Shown in pieces: positions 50,731 to 60,084 of a stretch of 64,000 nt of DNA. The DNA is from Chromatocurvus sp046260765 (GTDB lineage: Bacteria > Pseudomonadota > Gammaproteobacteria > Pseudomonadales > Halieaceae). Both the position numbers and the translations under genes were made by a program. The notes below the pieces were generated by a model. That model saw only the letters and a list, made by a program, of their open reading frames with translations. It was not told the DNA's origin and made no database searches. The stretch is from positions 30,023 through 94,022 of the forward strand of contig JBHEOO010000010.1 in NCBI GenBank assembly GCA_046260765.1. The letters are read 5' to 3'. Numbering within the stretch: the stretch's first letter is position 1; each line of letters begins with the position of its first letter.

Positions 50731-53004
50731 TCAGGCGTCCACCGGCCGCGGGATGAACTGCCGCAGTCCGCGATCCATGAGCAGCGTCTCGAGGCGCCGC
50801 TGTATGTCACGGCTGTTGTCGAAGCCCCGCACCTCTGCCAGCACCTCGACAGCCTCGGCGTGGCTGATGCTGCGGATGGCTTTCTTGACCCGTGGCAGGC
50901 TGGTTGCATTCATTGACAGCACGTCAAAGCCCATGGCCAGCAGAAGCACAGAGGCCAACGGATCCCCGGCGAGTTCGCCACAGATATTCACCGGCTTGCC
51001 CTCGCTGCGACCACCGTCTACCACCGCAACGAGAGCCTCAAGTATTGCCGGGTGAAACGCATGGTAGAGGTCGGACACACGGGCGTTGTTGCGGTCGACC
51101 GCCAGCAGGTATTGGGTGAGATCGTTGCTGCCGACCGAAAGAAAGTCCACGCGACGGGCAAACGCCGCCGCCTGATAGACTGCCGCCGGCACCTCTACCA
51201 TAACACCCACTGGCGGTAGCGTGATATCCAGTCCTTCCTGCAGCAGCTCGCGATGGCTACGATGAATCAGCACCAGGGCCTCGTCGAGCTCGAGCACATT
51301 GCTGACCATGGGCAGCATGATGCGGAGATTGCCGAGACCGGCATTGGCCTTGAGCATGGCCCGCACCTGGGCGAGGAGTATCTCCGGGTGATCGAGCGTC
51401 ACGCGGATCCCGCGCCAGCCAAGGAACGGATTCTCTTCTTCAATGGGGAAATAACTGAGCGCCTTGTCGCCGCCAATATCCAGCGTGCGCATGGTGACGG
51501 GCCGCGGCGCAAACGCCTCCAGCTGTTCGCGATAAATCTGCCGCTGTTCTTCCTCGCTGGGGAAGCGCTCGCGCAGGAGAAACGGCACCTCGGTGCGGTA
51601 AAGGCCAACGCCCTCGGCACCGCGCTCAAGCGACCGCGCCACGTCGACCATCAGACCTGTGTTCACCCACAGACGAAGGCGATGACCATCGAGGGTTTCG
51701 CAGGGCTCATCGCGCAGGGTTTCGAGATCGCGATTCAGCGCGGAGTCCTGGTCGGCGAGGGCCCGATAACGATCAAGTGCCTCTTCCGGGGGGTTGAGGT
51801 GCACCGCACCGTTGTACCCATCCACCACGACCGTCATTTCGCGCAGGCGCGTATAAGGCAGATCCACCGCGCCCATCACCGTGGGCACACCCATGGCACG
51901 GGCGAGGATGGCCACATGGGAGTTGCCGGAGCCGCGGACAGAAATCATGCCGGCGAGCCGGTTGCGCGGAATCTCGCCCAGCATGGAAGCCGTCAGCTCT
52001 TCGCTGATCAGGATTGTCTGCTCCGGGAAGTCGGTCTCGTCGCGTCCATCGGCCTGCAGGTAACCCAACACCCTTGTGCCCAGATCCTTGACATCGACTG
52101 CCCGCTCGCGAAGGTAGCTATGCTCCATGCGTTCGAAGTGGCGAATATGCTCGATCATGACCTGACTGAGCGCCCCCTGCGCCCACTCACCCGCCTTGAT
52201 CCGCGCCGCTACCTCGCCACCGATGGCGGAATCACCGAGTATGCCCAGATAAACGTCGAACAGGGCGTGATCCTCGGCGCTCAACTCATCGCGCAGATTA
52301 TCCGCGACAGACTGGACGTCGAGACGAACCTGCTCCAGCGCGTGCTTGAAGCTGCGCAATTCGGCGCGGCGGTTCTTCGCCTGGCGCCGCGGCACCGTAT
52401 ACAGATCTGCCACCGGCGATTTCACCACTGCCACACCAATACCGATGCCCGGCGCGCCGGGCAGTCCGCCTATGCGGGTCGACATGTGCACCGCGCCGGC
52501 GATCAGGGCATCCGGTACCTCGCCGGTAACCTGGGCATGGGCGATGACGCCGGCGAGTTGCGCCGACATGGTCACCAGGAAGGCTTCCTCGCTTTCATCA
52601 AAACGGCGACGCTCTGACTGCTGAACGACGAGTACGCCCAGTACCTGTCGCTGGTGAATAATCGGCACGCCGAGGAAGGCGTGAAATGGCTCTTCGCCGA
52701 TATCCGGCAGAAACTGGAAGTTTGGGTGGCTCTCGGCGTCCTCGAGATTCACCGGCTCCTCACGCTCTGCCACAAGACCAACAAGTCCTTCGCCGGGGGC
52801 GAGGCTGGCGAAACCCACCTGGGCTACATTCAAACCCTCGGTGGCACGGAAGACGAAACGCTCGCCGCCGCGATCGCGCATGTAGACGCTGCAGACCTGC
52901 GTGCCCATCGCGTTCTTGACGCGGGACACTATAATGCCGAGTGCCTGATCGAGGCTCTCGGCAGCGTTTACCTCCTGAACAATGGCGCGCAGAACTTCCA
53001 GCAC
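50731..53004 (-). CDS. ptsP: PTS enzyme I of the nitrogen branch (EI-Ntr)
   Basis: A 757-residue phosphoenolpyruvate-protein phosphotransferase. An N-terminal GAF sensor domain (about 1-150; FHAFLGVPIIHQRQVLGVLVVQQSE) precedes the enzyme I module, with the phospho-His in GSGNSHVAILARAMG and the PEP-binding barrel (GVGLYRTEVPFL, SVGSNDLTQYLLAVDRNN, NICGELAGDP). It starts the phosphate relay to NPr and EIIA-Ntr, which tunes nitrogen, potassium and envelope stress. GTG at 53004 is chosen to match the family start and lies 4 nt after the rppH stop. Confidence 0.96.
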   Translation of the reverse strand: MLEVLRAIVQEVNAAESLDQALGIIVSRVKNAMGTQVCSVYMRDRGGERFVFRATEGLNVAQVGFASLAPGEGLVGLVAEREEPVNLEDAESHPNFQFLPDIGEEPFHAFLGVPIIHQRQVLGVLVVQQSERRRFDESEEAFLVTMSAQLAGVIAHAQVTGEVPDALIAGAVHMSTRIGGLPGAPGIGIGVAVVKSPVADLYTVPRRQAKNRRAELRSFKHALEQVRLDVQSVADNLRDELSAEDHALFDVYLGILGDSAIGGEVAARIKAGEWAQGALSQVMIEHIRHFERMEHSYLRERAVDVKDLGTRVLGYLQADGRDETDFPEQTILISEELTASMLGEIPRNRLAGMISVRGSGNSHVAILARAMGVPTVMGAVDLPYTRLREMTVVVDGYNGAVHLNPPEEALDRYRALADQDSALNRDLETLRDEPCETLDGHRLRLWVNTGLMVDVARSLERGAEGVGLYRTEVPFLLRERFPSEEEQRQIYREQLEAFAPRPVTMRTLDIGGDKALSYFPIEEENPFLGWRGIRVTLDHPEILLAQVRAMLKANAGLGNLRIMLPMVSNVLELDEALVLIHRSHRELLQEGLDITLPPVGVMVEVPAAVYQAAAFARRVDFLSVGSNDLTQYLLAVDRNNARVSDLYHAFHPAILEALVAVVDGGRSEGKPVNICGELAGDPLASVLLLAMGFDVLSMNATSLPRVKKAIRSISHAEAVEVLAEVRGFDNSRDIQRRLETLLMDRGLRQFIPRPVDA

Positions 53005-53008
53005 GACG

Positions 53009-53509
53009 TCAGGCCTGCCCGCTGTCGGCGACCAGGCCGCCAAGAGGCTGCGAGAGCTCGCGCAGCGCACGCCGGTAAACCTCCCGCTTGAAGTAGACCA
53101 CCTGGTTCAATGGGTACCAATAGCTTACCCACTGCCAGTGGTCGAACTCGGGCTTGTGATTGTCAGTGAGGCTGATAGTGGAGTCGTCGGCAAGCAGCCT
53201 GAGCAGATACCACTTCTGCTTCTGACCGATGCACACTGGCTCCTGCCCCTTACGTATATAGCGCTTCGGCAGGCGGTAGCGCAGCCAGCCGCGGGTGCAG
53301 GCGATGACATCCACCGCGGACGGAGGCAGACCAACTTCCTCCTCCAGTTCCCTGTACAGCGCATGTTCGGGCTTCTCACCAGGATTGATGCCGCCCTGCG
53401 GAAACTGCCATGCATCGCGCCCGCCGATGCGACGCGCCCAGAGTAGCTGGCCGCTGTCGTTGGCGATCACGATGCCGACGTTTGGCCGGAAACCCTGTGC
53501 GTCAATCAT
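53009..53509 (-). CDS. rppH: RNA pyrophosphohydrolase (Nudix)
   Basis: A 166-residue Nudix enzyme that converts 5'-triphosphate RNA ends to monophosphate and so triggers RNase E decay. The Nudix box reads GGINPGEKPEHALYRELEEEVGL. The YRLPKRYIR and VCIGQKQKWYLL segments match E. coli RppH closely. ATG at 53509 (MIDAQGFRPNVGIV) is the family start; an ATG 15 nt upstream is in frame. Confidence 0.96.
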   Translation of the reverse strand: MIDAQGFRPNVGIVIANDSGQLLWARRIGGRDAWQFPQGGINPGEKPEHALYRELEEEVGLPPSAVDVIACTRGWLRYRLPKRYIRKGQEPVCIGQKQKWYLLRLLADDSTISLTDNHKPEFDHWQWVSYWYPLNQVVYFKREVYRRALRELSQPLGGLVADSGQA

Positions 53510-53622
53510 TACCACTGTATCCACATATCAGCCCGACATTGTTCCACACTTTGCGCAGCCAGAGAAATTGTCTCGTGCCGCAGGTCGTTATATTCTCCCG
53601 CGCCTCGCTTAAGGAGGACACC

Positions 53623-54282
53623 ATGCCACTGACCATTTTCGATCTTGACGATACCCTGCTCGCTGGCGACAGCGACCATCTGTGGGGCGCCTGGCTATGC
53701 GAGCAGGGCAGAGTGGACGCCGCCGCACACGCCACTGCCAACGAAAAGTTCTATGCTGACTACAAAAAAGGATCACTGGATATCGCGGCATATCTGCGCT
53801 TCGCACTACAGCCTATCGCAGGCTACACGACCGGAGAAATCGCAATATGGCAAGCCGCATTTCTGCGGGACAAGATCGCGTCCATCATGCTCCCCGGGGC
53901 GCACGATCTGATCGAGAGGCATCGTCAACGGGGAGATACACTGCTCGTCATTACAGCGACCAATGAGGTGGTGGCTGGACCTATTGTAGAGCAGTTAGGG
54001 GTCGACAACCTGATCGCCTGCGGCGTCGAGGTGGCTGATGGTCGCTACACCGGCGCGCCAGTAGGTACACCGAGCTATCGCGAGGGGAAAGTGGTGCGCC
54101 TGCAGGAATGGCTGGCAGAGAAGGGTGAATCCCTGGCGGGCGCGACATTCTACAGCGACTCACACAACGATCTGCCACTGTTACAGCTGGTCGACAACCC
54201 GGTGGCCGTGGATCCCGACCCCACTCTCGCGGCGCATGCGCGCAAAGCAGGCTGGCGCGTCATCAGCCTCCGTGGCGCCTAG
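53623..54282 (+). CDS. HAD-superfamily subfamily IB hydrolase (SerB-like phosphatase)
   Basis: A 219-residue Mg-dependent phosphatase. Motif I is FDLDDTLL (nucleophile Asp, general acid Asp), motif II is the Thr in LLVITATN, motif III is the Lys in REGKVVRL and motif IV is SDSHNDLPLL. The helical cap follows the pattern of subfamily IB proteins that act on phosphoserine or other small phosphomonoesters. ATG at 53623 has a perfect AAGGAGGA. The frame extends upstream to 53410 without homology. It is divergent from rppH. Confidence 0.93.
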   Translation: MPLTIFDLDDTLLAGDSDHLWGAWLCEQGRVDAAAHATANEKFYADYKKGSLDIAAYLRFALQPIAGYTTGEIAIWQAAFLRDKIASIMLPGAHDLIERHRQRGDTLLVITATNEVVAGPIVEQLGVDNLIACGVEVADGRYTGAPVGTPSYREGKVVRLQEWLAEKGESLAGATFYSDSHNDLPLLQLVDNPVAVDPDPTLAAHARKAGWRVISLRGA

Positions 54283-54300
54283 TGAGAGACTCGCAACAGA

Positions 54301-54693
54301 TCAGCCCTCTTCGCTGAGATGCTCCTCGTAGGCCTCGCCATCCATCAGTTCATCCAGTTCGGCGCTATCTGATGGCTTGAGCCGGAAGAACCAGCCGTCG
54401 GCGTAGGGGCTGCCGTTGACGGTTTCGGGGGCATCCACAAGCGCTTCGTTCACCGCCAATACAGTACCACTGATCGGCGCGTAGACGTCGGAGGCCGCCT
54501 TGACAGACTCCACCACGGCGACTTCGTCGCCGGCGACAAGGTCGCTGCCCGCTTCTGGAAGCTCGACAAAGACGACGTCGCCCAGGGCTTCCTGCGCATG
54601 ATCGCTGATGCCGACGGTCACGCTGCCGTCGTCCTCAACGCGCACCCACTCGTGGCTCTTGGCGAATTTCAGACCTTCAGGTGCCTGGCTCAT
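54301..54693 (-). CDS. gcvH: Glycine cleavage system H protein
   Basis: A 130-residue lipoyl carrier that shuttles the aminomethyl group between the P and T proteins. The lipoylated Lys lies in VAVVESVKAASDVYAPISG; the KFAKSHEWVRVEDDGSVTVGIS start is typical. No gcvP or gcvT is present within the window, so this may be a lone copy or the rest may lie elsewhere. It converges on the HAD gene (18-bp gap). Confidence 0.95.
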   Translation of the reverse strand: MSQAPEGLKFAKSHEWVRVEDDGSVTVGISDHAQEALGDVVFVELPEAGSDLVAGDEVAVVESVKAASDVYAPISGTVLAVNEALVDAPETVNGSPYADGWFFRLKPSDSAELDELMDGEAYEEHLSEEG

Positions 54694-54738
54694 ACGATTT
54701 CCTCCATAGAATCTGCCGCGATTGTAGGCGCTGCCGGG

Positions 54739-55965
54739 CTATTCGGCCAGACCCATTGCCTGGCGCATAAGGCGTTTTTTCAACGCCGGCAGGCCATCCA
54801 CCTGTCTCAGGCCGACATTGCGCAACCAGCGAGCCGGCAGACGGCGCGAGCCGAACAGATGCCGGAAGCCATCCATCGCCGCCATCATGGCCAGATTACT
54901 GCCCTTGCGGCGGCGCTGGTAGCGCTGCAGAACCGACAGCGCGCCGAGGGGCAGACCACGCTGCCTGGCCTCGAGTACCACCCTGGCGAGTTCATCCACG
55001 TCTGCAAGCCCAAGGTTGATCCCCTGCCCGGCAAGCGGATGAATGGTGTGCGCGGCATCGGCGACCAGCGCAACGCCGGACTCTACATAGTTGATGGCGT
55101 GGCGCTGGCGCAGCGGAAAGGCGGCCCTGGGGGAACTGGCCAGGATATCGCCAAGGCAATGCTCGGCGGCCTCACCAAGCGCCACGCAGAAATCTGCGTC
55201 GGACAGCGCCATTACGGGATCTACCGCGTCATCGTCCAGCGACCAGACGATGGAGCAGTAGTGGCGATCAGCGGAATCTGGCAGCGGCAGCAGCGCCAGC
55301 GGACCGGTGCACAGGAAACGCTGCCAGGCGGTATCGGCGTGATATCTCTCTGTCTCGACGGTCGCGACAATAGCGCTTTGTCCGTAGCTCCATTCCCGGG
55401 TGGCAAAATTCAGGAGATCACGCAGCGGGGACAGCGCACCATCGGCACCCACCGTCAGGGATGCAGCGCAGCGGGTGCCGTCGTCGAGCGTCACGACAAC
55501 GCCGTCCGCAGAGCGCTGCGCCTGCTCCAGCCGTCGCGGCGCCAGCACCTCGATATCCGGCGCTCGGCGGACGCGGTCGGCCAGCGCCCGGGTAACCGCC
55601 CCATTTTCAACCAGCGTGCCAAGTGCAGGCAGGTTCATTTCTGCGCTGTCGAAGTCGATTCGACCCGTGCCCTCGGCGTCCCAGACGGTCATGTGGCGGT
55701 ATGCACAGACGCGATAGGCTTCAATCGCAGGCCAGGCGGCGAAGCGCTTCAACAGGTCAATGGAGCCCTGCGTGAGGGCGCTTACCCGGACGTCGAAACC
55801 GTCAAGGCCCGGCCTAGCAGGGCCGGGATCGACGGGCAACTCTCGCGCCTCCACCAGCGCGATACGCAATCCCTGGCCGCTGAGCGCCACTGCCAGTGCC
55901 GAACCGGCAATGCCCGCACCGACCACAAGAACATCGTAATGAAATGGTGCTCCGGACTCAGCCAT
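54739..55965 (-). CDS. ubiI: FAD-dependent ubiquinone-biosynthesis hydroxylase (UbiI/VisC-like)
   Basis: A 408-residue aromatic-ring hydroxylase in ubiquinone synthesis. FAD motifs are VLVVGAGIAGSALAVALS (GxGxxG, near 12-30), the DG motif in LTVGADGALSPLRDLL and the GD motif in ALVADAAHTIHPLAGQGINLGLADV. By position after ubiH it corresponds to VisC/UbiI (C5 hydroxylase), but paralogues UbiF/UbiH are hard to tell apart by eye. ATG at 55965 overlaps the ubiH stop by 8 nt. Confidence 0.88.
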   Translation of the reverse strand: MAESGAPFHYDVLVVGAGIAGSALAVALSGQGLRIALVEARELPVDPGPARPGLDGFDVRVSALTQGSIDLLKRFAAWPAIEAYRVCAYRHMTVWDAEGTGRIDFDSAEMNLPALGTLVENGAVTRALADRVRRAPDIEVLAPRRLEQAQRSADGVVVTLDDGTRCAASLTVGADGALSPLRDLLNFATREWSYGQSAIVATVETERYHADTAWQRFLCTGPLALLPLPDSADRHYCSIVWSLDDDAVDPVMALSDADFCVALGEAAEHCLGDILASSPRAAFPLRQRHAINYVESGVALVADAAHTIHPLAGQGINLGLADVDELARVVLEARQRGLPLGALSVLQRYQRRRKGSNLAMMAAMDGFRHLFGSRRLPARWLRNVGLRQVDGLPALKKRLMRQAMGLAE

Positions 55966-57193
55966 TCCGCGCCTCCAGCGCCGCGATCCCGGCGGCATGA
56001 CGGACGAACAAGGATTTTGCACTCCGCGCCAGGTCGAGACCCGACAGCGCCAGGTCGCGCGCAAGGCCAAAAACCGGGTCGGCGTTCATGAACAGGCCGG
56101 GCAGCATATCGCTCGCGGCAATGGTGCGCTGCTGATCGGCTCGCTGCCGTGCGGCGTACCGCGCCAGAACCACAGGGTCGCCCGTGGTTTCGCCATTTGC
56201 CTCTGCCTGCGCAAGCACCGCCGACAGCGCAGCGACATCCCGCAGCGCCAGATTGAAACCCTGGCCGGCGACAGGATGCAGAGCATGCGCGGCGTTACCG
56301 ACAACGACAACGTGGCGACGTACACACTCCCGCGATTCCACCAGCGACAGCGGATAAGTGAATCGCTCACCGACCTGAACAGCACGCCCCAGTCGATAGC
56401 CGAAGGTCTTCTGCAGCGCCTGCAGAAACGCCGCTGGCTCAGCGGCCGCCAGGTCATGCGCGCGCTCCTCCGGCAGTGTCCAGACCAGCGCCGCGCGGTA
56501 AGGAGCATCTGCGGTTGCCGGCAGCGGCAGCAGCGCCAGTGGGCCATCCGCTGTGAAACGCTCATAAGCCACACCGGAATGGGGCCCGGCGAAGGCAACG
56601 TTGGCAACCAGTGCGTGCTGCTCGTAGCGGCGGCGGCTCACACCGATACCCAGACCTTCGCGCAGCCGGGATTGCGCACCATCAGCAATCACCAGCAGGT
56701 CGGCTACCAGCGTGCCGGGGTCCGCTGTATCCAGGCTGACTTCCATGCGCCCGTCTCGGGGTTTTGCCGCGATAGCGCTGGCCGGGCTGACAATCTGTAT
56801 GCGTGATGAGGCGAGCAGAGCCTCCAGCAGCACGCGCCCCAGCCAGGCATTCTCTACCACGTAACCCAGGCCCGGCCATCCCTGGTCATCAGCGTCCATA
56901 AGACTGCTGCCAAAGCGTCCCTGGCTGGATACGTGTATGCGGCGTATCGGCTCGGCCCAGGTCGACAAGGTCTGCCACAAGCCGAGATCCTCGTAAATCA
57001 GGCGCGAGCTGTAGCTGAGGGCGGTCGAGCGCGCGTCGAAGGAGGGGTGGTAATCGCCGTTGCCACCGCGCAACGGATAGCTTTCGATCAAGGTAACGGA
57101 TTGCGACTCAGGCAGGGATGCAGCGAGATGCAGCGCGAGGCTGATACCCACCATACCGCCACCGGCAATCACCACATTTGCTGTCCGGGTCAT
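55958..57193 (-). CDS. ubiH: FAD-dependent ubiquinone-biosynthesis hydroxylase UbiH
   Basis: A 411-residue flavoprotein hydroxylase of the ubiquinone pathway (UbiH/COQ6 family). The N-terminal dinucleotide loop is VVIAGGGMVGISLALHL, followed by FDARSTALSYSSRLIYEDLGLW, the DG motif in LLVIADGAQSRLREGLG, and VVVVGNAAHALHPVAGQGFNLALRDV. It sits between pepP (3-bp gap) and ubiI, the order found in E. coli. Confidence 0.93.
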   Translation of the reverse strand: MTRTANVVIAGGGMVGISLALHLAASLPESQSVTLIESYPLRGGNGDYHPSFDARSTALSYSSRLIYEDLGLWQTLSTWAEPIRRIHVSSQGRFGSSLMDADDQGWPGLGYVVENAWLGRVLLEALLASSRIQIVSPASAIAAKPRDGRMEVSLDTADPGTLVADLLVIADGAQSRLREGLGIGVSRRRYEQHALVANVAFAGPHSGVAYERFTADGPLALLPLPATADAPYRAALVWTLPEERAHDLAAAEPAAFLQALQKTFGYRLGRAVQVGERFTYPLSLVESRECVRRHVVVVGNAAHALHPVAGQGFNLALRDVAALSAVLAQAEANGETTGDPVVLARYAARQRADQQRTIAASDMLPGLFMNADPVFGLARDLALSGLDLARSAKSLFVRHAAGIAALEARNG

Positions 57194-57196
57194 CCG

Positions 57197-58510
57197 TCAG
57201 GCCACCATCAGGGCTTCGATTTCATCAGCCGCGGTGGGAACCGCCGCAGAGAGCACTTCCATGCCGTCAGCGGTGATTGCCACGTCATCCTCTATACGCA
57301 CGCCGATGCCGCGCCACTTCTTTGCCACGCTGCGATTGTCCGGCGCAACGTATATCCCAGGCTCCACGGTCATCACCATGCCCTGCTCAAGCAGGCGCGG
57401 CTCGGCACCAACCCTATAATCACCAACATCGTGCACATCCATGCCCAGCCAGTGGCCGGCGCGATGCATGTAGAAATCGCGGTAGGCCCCCTTGTCGATC
57501 AGCTTGTCGACCTTTCCCTTGAGCAGGCCGAGCTCAACCAGCCCTTCCGTGATGACGCGGACAGTGGCATCGTGGGGCTGGTTCCAGTGCTTACCCGCGC
57601 GAGTGACCTCGAACGCAGCGTGCTGCGCCCGCAAGACAATATCGTAGATGGCCCGCTGGGCACTGGAAAAGCGTCCGCCAACCGGGAACGTTCGCGTAAC
57701 GTCGGCGGCATAGCCACGGTACTCGCAGCCGGCATCAATCAGCACAAGGTCACCGTCGCGCAGACGGTCGGCGTTATCCACGTAGTGGAGAATGCAGGCA
57801 TTGTCGCCACCACCGACGATGGCGGCGTAGGCCGGATGGCGGGCCCCTCGCATGGCAAATTCGTGCTGCAGCTCAGCCTCGAGCTGGTATTCATACACCC
57901 CCGGGCGGCAGAAGCGCATCGCGCGGCGGTGCGCGGCGGCTGTTATCTTCGCGGCCTTGCGCATCAGCCGCAGCTCTGCCGCGCTCTTGTACAGTCGAAG
58001 CTCGTGCAGCATGTGATCAAGATCGGTGAACTCACCGGGGGGCACCGCGCCAGCGGCCGCCTTGCTGCGGATGCGGTTGACCCAGCCCATGATGCGACTG
58101 TCAAAGTCCGAGCTGCGCCCCATGGAGTAATAGACGCGCTCGCGGCCTTCGATGAGGCCCGGGAGAATCTCATCAATATCGCCGATCGGGAACGCGTCGT
58201 CGGCGCCGAAATGCTCTACCGCACCCTCCGGACCGGCGCGGCGACCGTGCCAGAGCTCCCGGGCCACGTCCCGCTCGCGGCAGAACAGCACGAACTGGCC
58301 ATGGCGGCGACCCGGTATCAAAGCCAGCACCGACTCCGGCTCATTAAAGCCACACAGATAGCCGAAATCGCTGTCCTGGCGAAACGGGAATTCGGTGTCG
58401 CGACTGCGAGTCTGTTCGTTGGCGGAGGGAATGATGGCGATGCTGTTTGGCTCCATAAGTGCCATCAAATTGCGCCGCCGGCGGGCGTATTCCGTCTTGC
58501 TGATCGTCAT
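57197..58510 (-). CDS. pepP: Xaa-Pro aminopeptidase
   Basis: A 437-residue dimanganese peptidase releasing N-terminal residues before proline. The N-terminal creatinase-like domain begins MTISKTEYARRRRNLM and contains RDTEFPFRQDSDFGYLCGFNEPES. Metal ligands of the pita-bread fold can be placed in VLIDAGCEYRGYAADVTRTFPV (two Asp), HRAGHWLGMDVHDVG (His), VMTVEPGIYV (Glu) and GVRIEDDVAIT (Glu). The frame is open to 58600, but ATG at 58510 fits the family. Confidence 0.95.
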   Translation of the reverse strand: MTISKTEYARRRRNLMALMEPNSIAIIPSANEQTRSRDTEFPFRQDSDFGYLCGFNEPESVLALIPGRRHGQFVLFCRERDVARELWHGRRAGPEGAVEHFGADDAFPIGDIDEILPGLIEGRERVYYSMGRSSDFDSRIMGWVNRIRSKAAAGAVPPGEFTDLDHMLHELRLYKSAAELRLMRKAAKITAAAHRRAMRFCRPGVYEYQLEAELQHEFAMRGARHPAYAAIVGGGDNACILHYVDNADRLRDGDLVLIDAGCEYRGYAADVTRTFPVGGRFSSAQRAIYDIVLRAQHAAFEVTRAGKHWNQPHDATVRVITEGLVELGLLKGKVDKLIDKGAYRDFYMHRAGHWLGMDVHDVGDYRVGAEPRLLEQGMVMTVEPGIYVAPDNRSVAKKWRGIGVRIEDDVAITADGMEVLSAAVPTAADEIEALMVA

Positions 58511-58532
58511 GAGCGTTGGGTCCGGGCCTCGT

Positions 58533-59132
58533 TCAGTGAAGGATTCGGTCTGCGGTTGCGCGCGCGTCGGAAACCAGCTGCTGGCTGTCGGCGATAACAT
58601 TCATCGCCGCCACGCGAAGGTACTCCACGAGTTCGGCGTAGGCTCGCTCCGCTTCGTCGTGATCATCCTCTTCCGCATCAGCCTGAGCGATAGCAGCGAA
58701 GTCGCGCAGTGCCTCGGCGCTGTCAGCGGCCACGCCCGCCTCCGTCAGACCTGCACTGACGCGGGCCTCGGCGAAGCCCGAGAGGAATCCCCGACACCAG
58801 TCCGCAAGGGCCTGGGTCCGCTGCGCCAGCTCTGTTTCATCGCCGGGCAACAGCGGGTAGAAGTGCAGGTTTTCGCTTTCGGCGGAGGCCGCAGTGCGGG
58901 CATACATCTGCTGCAGCCCATCGGCGAGCTCCCCGTGAACGTCAATGCCCAGTGCCTTCGCCAGTCCGGCAAGGCCGGCGCCGGGCTCTCGGCCGGCACC
59001 GCCACCGAGCAGTCCGGCCAGACAGCCGTGCAGCTCCGAGGGAGAGCTCTGTATGCCCTGCTCAAAAAGATGATTGGCGAGCTCATCAAAATCCGGCAAA
59101 TCGCTATTGTCGCCGGGGCGCAGGTCAAACAT
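58533..59132 (-). CDS. YgfB-family (UPF0149) protein
   Basis: A 199-residue, helical acidic protein matching UPF0149/YgfB: LPDFDELANHLFEQGIQSSPSELHGCLAGLLGGG near the N-terminus and RTQALADWCRGFLSGFAEA...EALRDFAAIAQ...YAELVEYLRVAAM. No enzymatic motif is visible. In Pseudomonas a YgfB homologue has been linked to regulation of the ampDh3 amidase. ATG at 59132 is preferred; a GTG at 59162 is possible. It begins the minus-strand pepP-ubiHI group and is divergent from the coiled-coil gene. Confidence 0.9.
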   Translation of the reverse strand: MFDLRPGDNSDLPDFDELANHLFEQGIQSSPSELHGCLAGLLGGGAGREPGAGLAGLAKALGIDVHGELADGLQQMYARTAASAESENLHFYPLLPGDETELAQRTQALADWCRGFLSGFAEARVSAGLTEAGVAADSAEALRDFAAIAQADAEEDDHDEAERAYAELVEYLRVAAMNVIADSQQLVSDARATADRILH

Positions 59133-59283
59133 GATAGGTGCCAGGCAAACAAACTGCAGCACGTAAAACGATTTTTTGAAATTGCCGGCAGATGCTTGAA
59201 TTAATTAACATTTATGTCGTTGACCTCTATGCGGAGCAACTCTATAGTGCAGGACACTCCAGAAAAACCCAAGTATAACGGCA

Positions 59284-59484
59284 ATGGCTGATGAAGCGCT
59301 GAAAATGCTGGAATCGAATATCGATCAGCTGATCGTACTGTGCGGCGAACTGAATCGGGAAAACCAGCGCCTGAAGACGGAGAACCTGAACTGGCGGCAA
59401 GAACGGCAGGAACTGATCGACAACAACGAAGCGGCGCGGCAGCGGGTAGAATCCATGCTGAATCGTCTGCGTTCCACGGAATAA
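59284..59484 (+). CDS. TIGR02449-type small coiled-coil protein
   Basis: A 66-residue protein predicted to be almost one continuous coiled coil (heptads from LESNIDQLIVLCGELNRENQRLKTENLNWRQERQEL). It matches the TIGR02449 family, usually found immediately before zapA, and resembles ZapB in form. A role in Z-ring assembly with ZapA is likely but inferred. It is 11 bp upstream of zapA. Confidence 0.88.
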   Translation: MADEALKMLESNIDQLIVLCGELNRENQRLKTENLNWRQERQELIDNNEAARQRVESMLNRLRSTE

Positions 59485-59495
59485 AAGGCACGGCA

Positions 59496-59828
59496 ATGGC
59501 ACAGCCAAACACGGTCAACGTCATCATTCTCGACAAGAACTATCAGGTCGCCTGTCCACCTGAGCAAAAGGCAGACCTTGTAACGTCCGCCAACTATCTC
59601 GATTCACAGATGCGTTCAATTCGAGATACCGGCAAGGTCGTTGGTCTTGAACGCATTGCCGTCATGGCGGCGCTCAATATCAGCTACGAACTGCTGCGAA
59701 CCACCCGGACCGATGGGGATGCCGCCGCGGCGGGTGCAGATAACGCCGACAGCGAAGCCGCATTTCGCAGCCTCAACAGCAAGCTGGAAGAAGCCCTGAA
59801 CAAACTCAGACAGATAGAGATCAGCTGA
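59496..59828 (+). CDS. zapA: Cell division protein ZapA
   Basis: A 110-residue protein that bundles FtsZ filaments. The globular head has VNVIILDKNYQVACPPEQKADLVTSANYLDSQMRSIRD, and the C-terminal coiled coil follows RIAVMAALNISYELL. ATG at 59496 gives the normal length; the open frame reaching back to 59340 overlaps the upstream gene. 6S RNA follows, as in many gammaproteobacteria. Confidence 0.95.
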   Translation: MAQPNTVNVIILDKNYQVACPPEQKADLVTSANYLDSQMRSIRDTGKVVGLERIAVMAALNISYELLRTTRTDGDAAAAGADNADSEAAFRSLNSKLEEALNKLRQIEIS

Positions 59829-59867
59829 TCTGGAATCACAGGTCTCGGTCTGCGCCACTGCTTGCGT

Positions 59868-59873
59868 TATAAT
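59868..59873 (+). promoter_or_regulatory. -10 box of the 6S RNA promoter
   Basis: A perfect TATAAT lies 7 bp before the predicted 6S RNA 5' end and 40 bp after the zapA stop. The -35 region is not clear. Confidence 0.7.
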
Positions 59874-59880
59874 TAAATCC

Positions 59881-60058
59881 GGTTCCTGGTGTATTCGCCA
59901 GACACTCAGTCCTCGAGCCGATACTGCTGTAACCGGCGGTGACCGAATGGTGTTGTTGTGCAGGTCCGGCTCGTACCGGAAAGCCTGATACACCGCGGGA
60001 GCCACCACCTTGAACCTTTCGGTTCAAGGGCCGACCTGTCAGCGGTACCCCGGGAACC
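59881..60058 (+). ncRNA. ssrS: 6S RNA
   Basis: A roughly 178-nt RNA that mimics an open promoter and binds sigma-70 RNA polymerase. It sits between zapA and fau, the conserved gammaproteobacterial location. The ends GGTTCC and GGAACC pair and the closing stem extends inward with few mismatches. CAGTCCTCGAGCCGATA on the 5' side closely resembles E. coli 6S. The 3' arm holds a perfect hairpin CCTTGAACC-TTTC-GGTTCAAGG (60008-60029), the counterpart of the ACCTTGAACC...GGTTCAAGG stretch in E. coli. Ends are approximate. Confidence 0.92.
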
Positions 60059-60084
60059 TTCACCTATTCTGGACGCTGGCTCTC

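Noticed and set aside
51253..52617. 454-codon plus-strand frame opposite ptsP
   Set aside because: Antisense shadow; ptsP is certain and the frame has no recognisable protein features.
56933..58597. 554-codon plus-strand frame opposite ubiH and pepP
   Set aside because: It spans two certain genes on the other strand and shows no domain.
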